Both the position numbers and the translations under genes were made by a program. Below the pieces are notes generated by a model. The model did no database searches. It had not been told where the DNA came from and saw only the letters and a program-made list of their open reading frames with translations. From the NCBI GenBank assembly GCA_019237175.1, contig JAFAHP010000396.1:1-6274 (forward strand): a stretch of DNA of 6,274 nucleotides, read 5' to 3'. The DNA is from Alphaproteobacteria bacterium. Lineage in GTDB: Bacteria; Pseudomonadota; Alphaproteobacteria; ATCC43930; CGMCC-115725. Positions 6,085 to 6,274 of this stretch are shown here, piece by piece. Positions within the stretch are counted from its first letter, which is position 1; the number at the start of each line of letters is the position of its first letter.

Positions 6085-6274
6085 CCGAATCCGCTCCCGG
6101 CACCCCGTCGGTGCGCATATAGCCGAGGGGAAAGACCTGGTGAAGTAAGGTCCGCTCATCGCGGTCCATCTGGTCAATCGCAGAGGGCACCGGCTCTCGC
6201 CCGCGATCGGCGCTGATATCGTTGCGGCGGGAAGCGGTGCGCGCACCGACGCCAGCTGATGAGCGCGAGCGCGC
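6077..6274 (-). CDS. Probable C-terminal end of an unidentified protein (5' part outside window)
   Basis: An open frame enters from the right edge and runs 65 codons to a TGA at 6079-6077, overlapping the cytochrome b561 start by 8 bases in the arrangement ATGGATGA, a pattern common in translationally coupled gene pairs. The first part is Arg/Ser-rich and looks disordered. The last 30 residues, from MDRDERTLLHQVFPLGYMRT onward, have a more protein-like mix of charge and hydrophobicity than the other frame across the same bases. I do not recognise a family. It could be a chance open frame in GC-rich DNA, or a short independent gene starting at the ATG in front of DRDERTL. Confidence 0.4.
   Translation of the reverse strand, partial: ARSRSSAGVGARTASRRNDISADRGREPVPSAIDQMDRDERTLLHQVFPLGYMRTDGVPGADSDG

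Noticed and set aside
1..6274. Possible CRISPR array, insertion sequence, integrase site or tRNA
   Set aside because: No regularly spaced long repeats, transposase motifs, terminal inverted repeats or cloverleaf sequences were found on either strand by eye.

Overview
This window looks like an ordinary chromosomal segment from a GC-rich alphaproteobacterium. The evidence is a DUF2794 gene (a family essentially confined to Alphaproteobacteria), a lipid ABC permease fused to an N-terminal STAS domain, GC-rich third codon positions and tightly packed genes. A Rhodospirillales-like organism is plausible, but the sequence alone does not fix the order. I see no mobile element, tRNA, rRNA, CRISPR array or phage gene.

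Layout, left to right: (1) a minus-strand MlaE-type permease with a STAS domain, running off the left edge and lacking only its last few residues; (2) a divergent intergenic region; (3) plus-strand adenine phosphoribosyltransferase (apt); (4) three minus-strand genes facing apt, in transcription order an L-2-hydroxyglutarate dehydrogenase-like FAD oxidoreductase, alanine dehydrogenase (ald) and a SAM methyltransferase with an unusual motif I; (5) a divergent intergenic region carrying five copies of GAGAC; (6) a plus-strand DUF2794 gene; (7) a minus-strand cytochrome b561, whose stop codon overlaps that of DUF2794; (8) the probable tail of another minus-strand gene, entering from the right edge and overlapping the cytochrome b561 start by 8 bases.

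Functionally the region mixes envelope lipid transport (MlaE), purine salvage (apt), oxidation of amino and hydroxy acids to 2-oxo acids (ald and the FAD enzyme) and membrane electron transfer (cytochrome b561). The only group that might act together is FAD oxidoreductase, ald and methyltransferase, and that rests on shared direction and moderate spacing alone. Several starts are best placed away from the longest open frame: apt at 1244, methyltransferase probably at 2490, FAD enzyme at a GTG at 4915, cytochrome b561 at 6084. I found no convincing novel system. The items most worth a second look are the GAGAC repeat cluster, the glycine-poor methyltransferase and the overlapping gene ends on the right.
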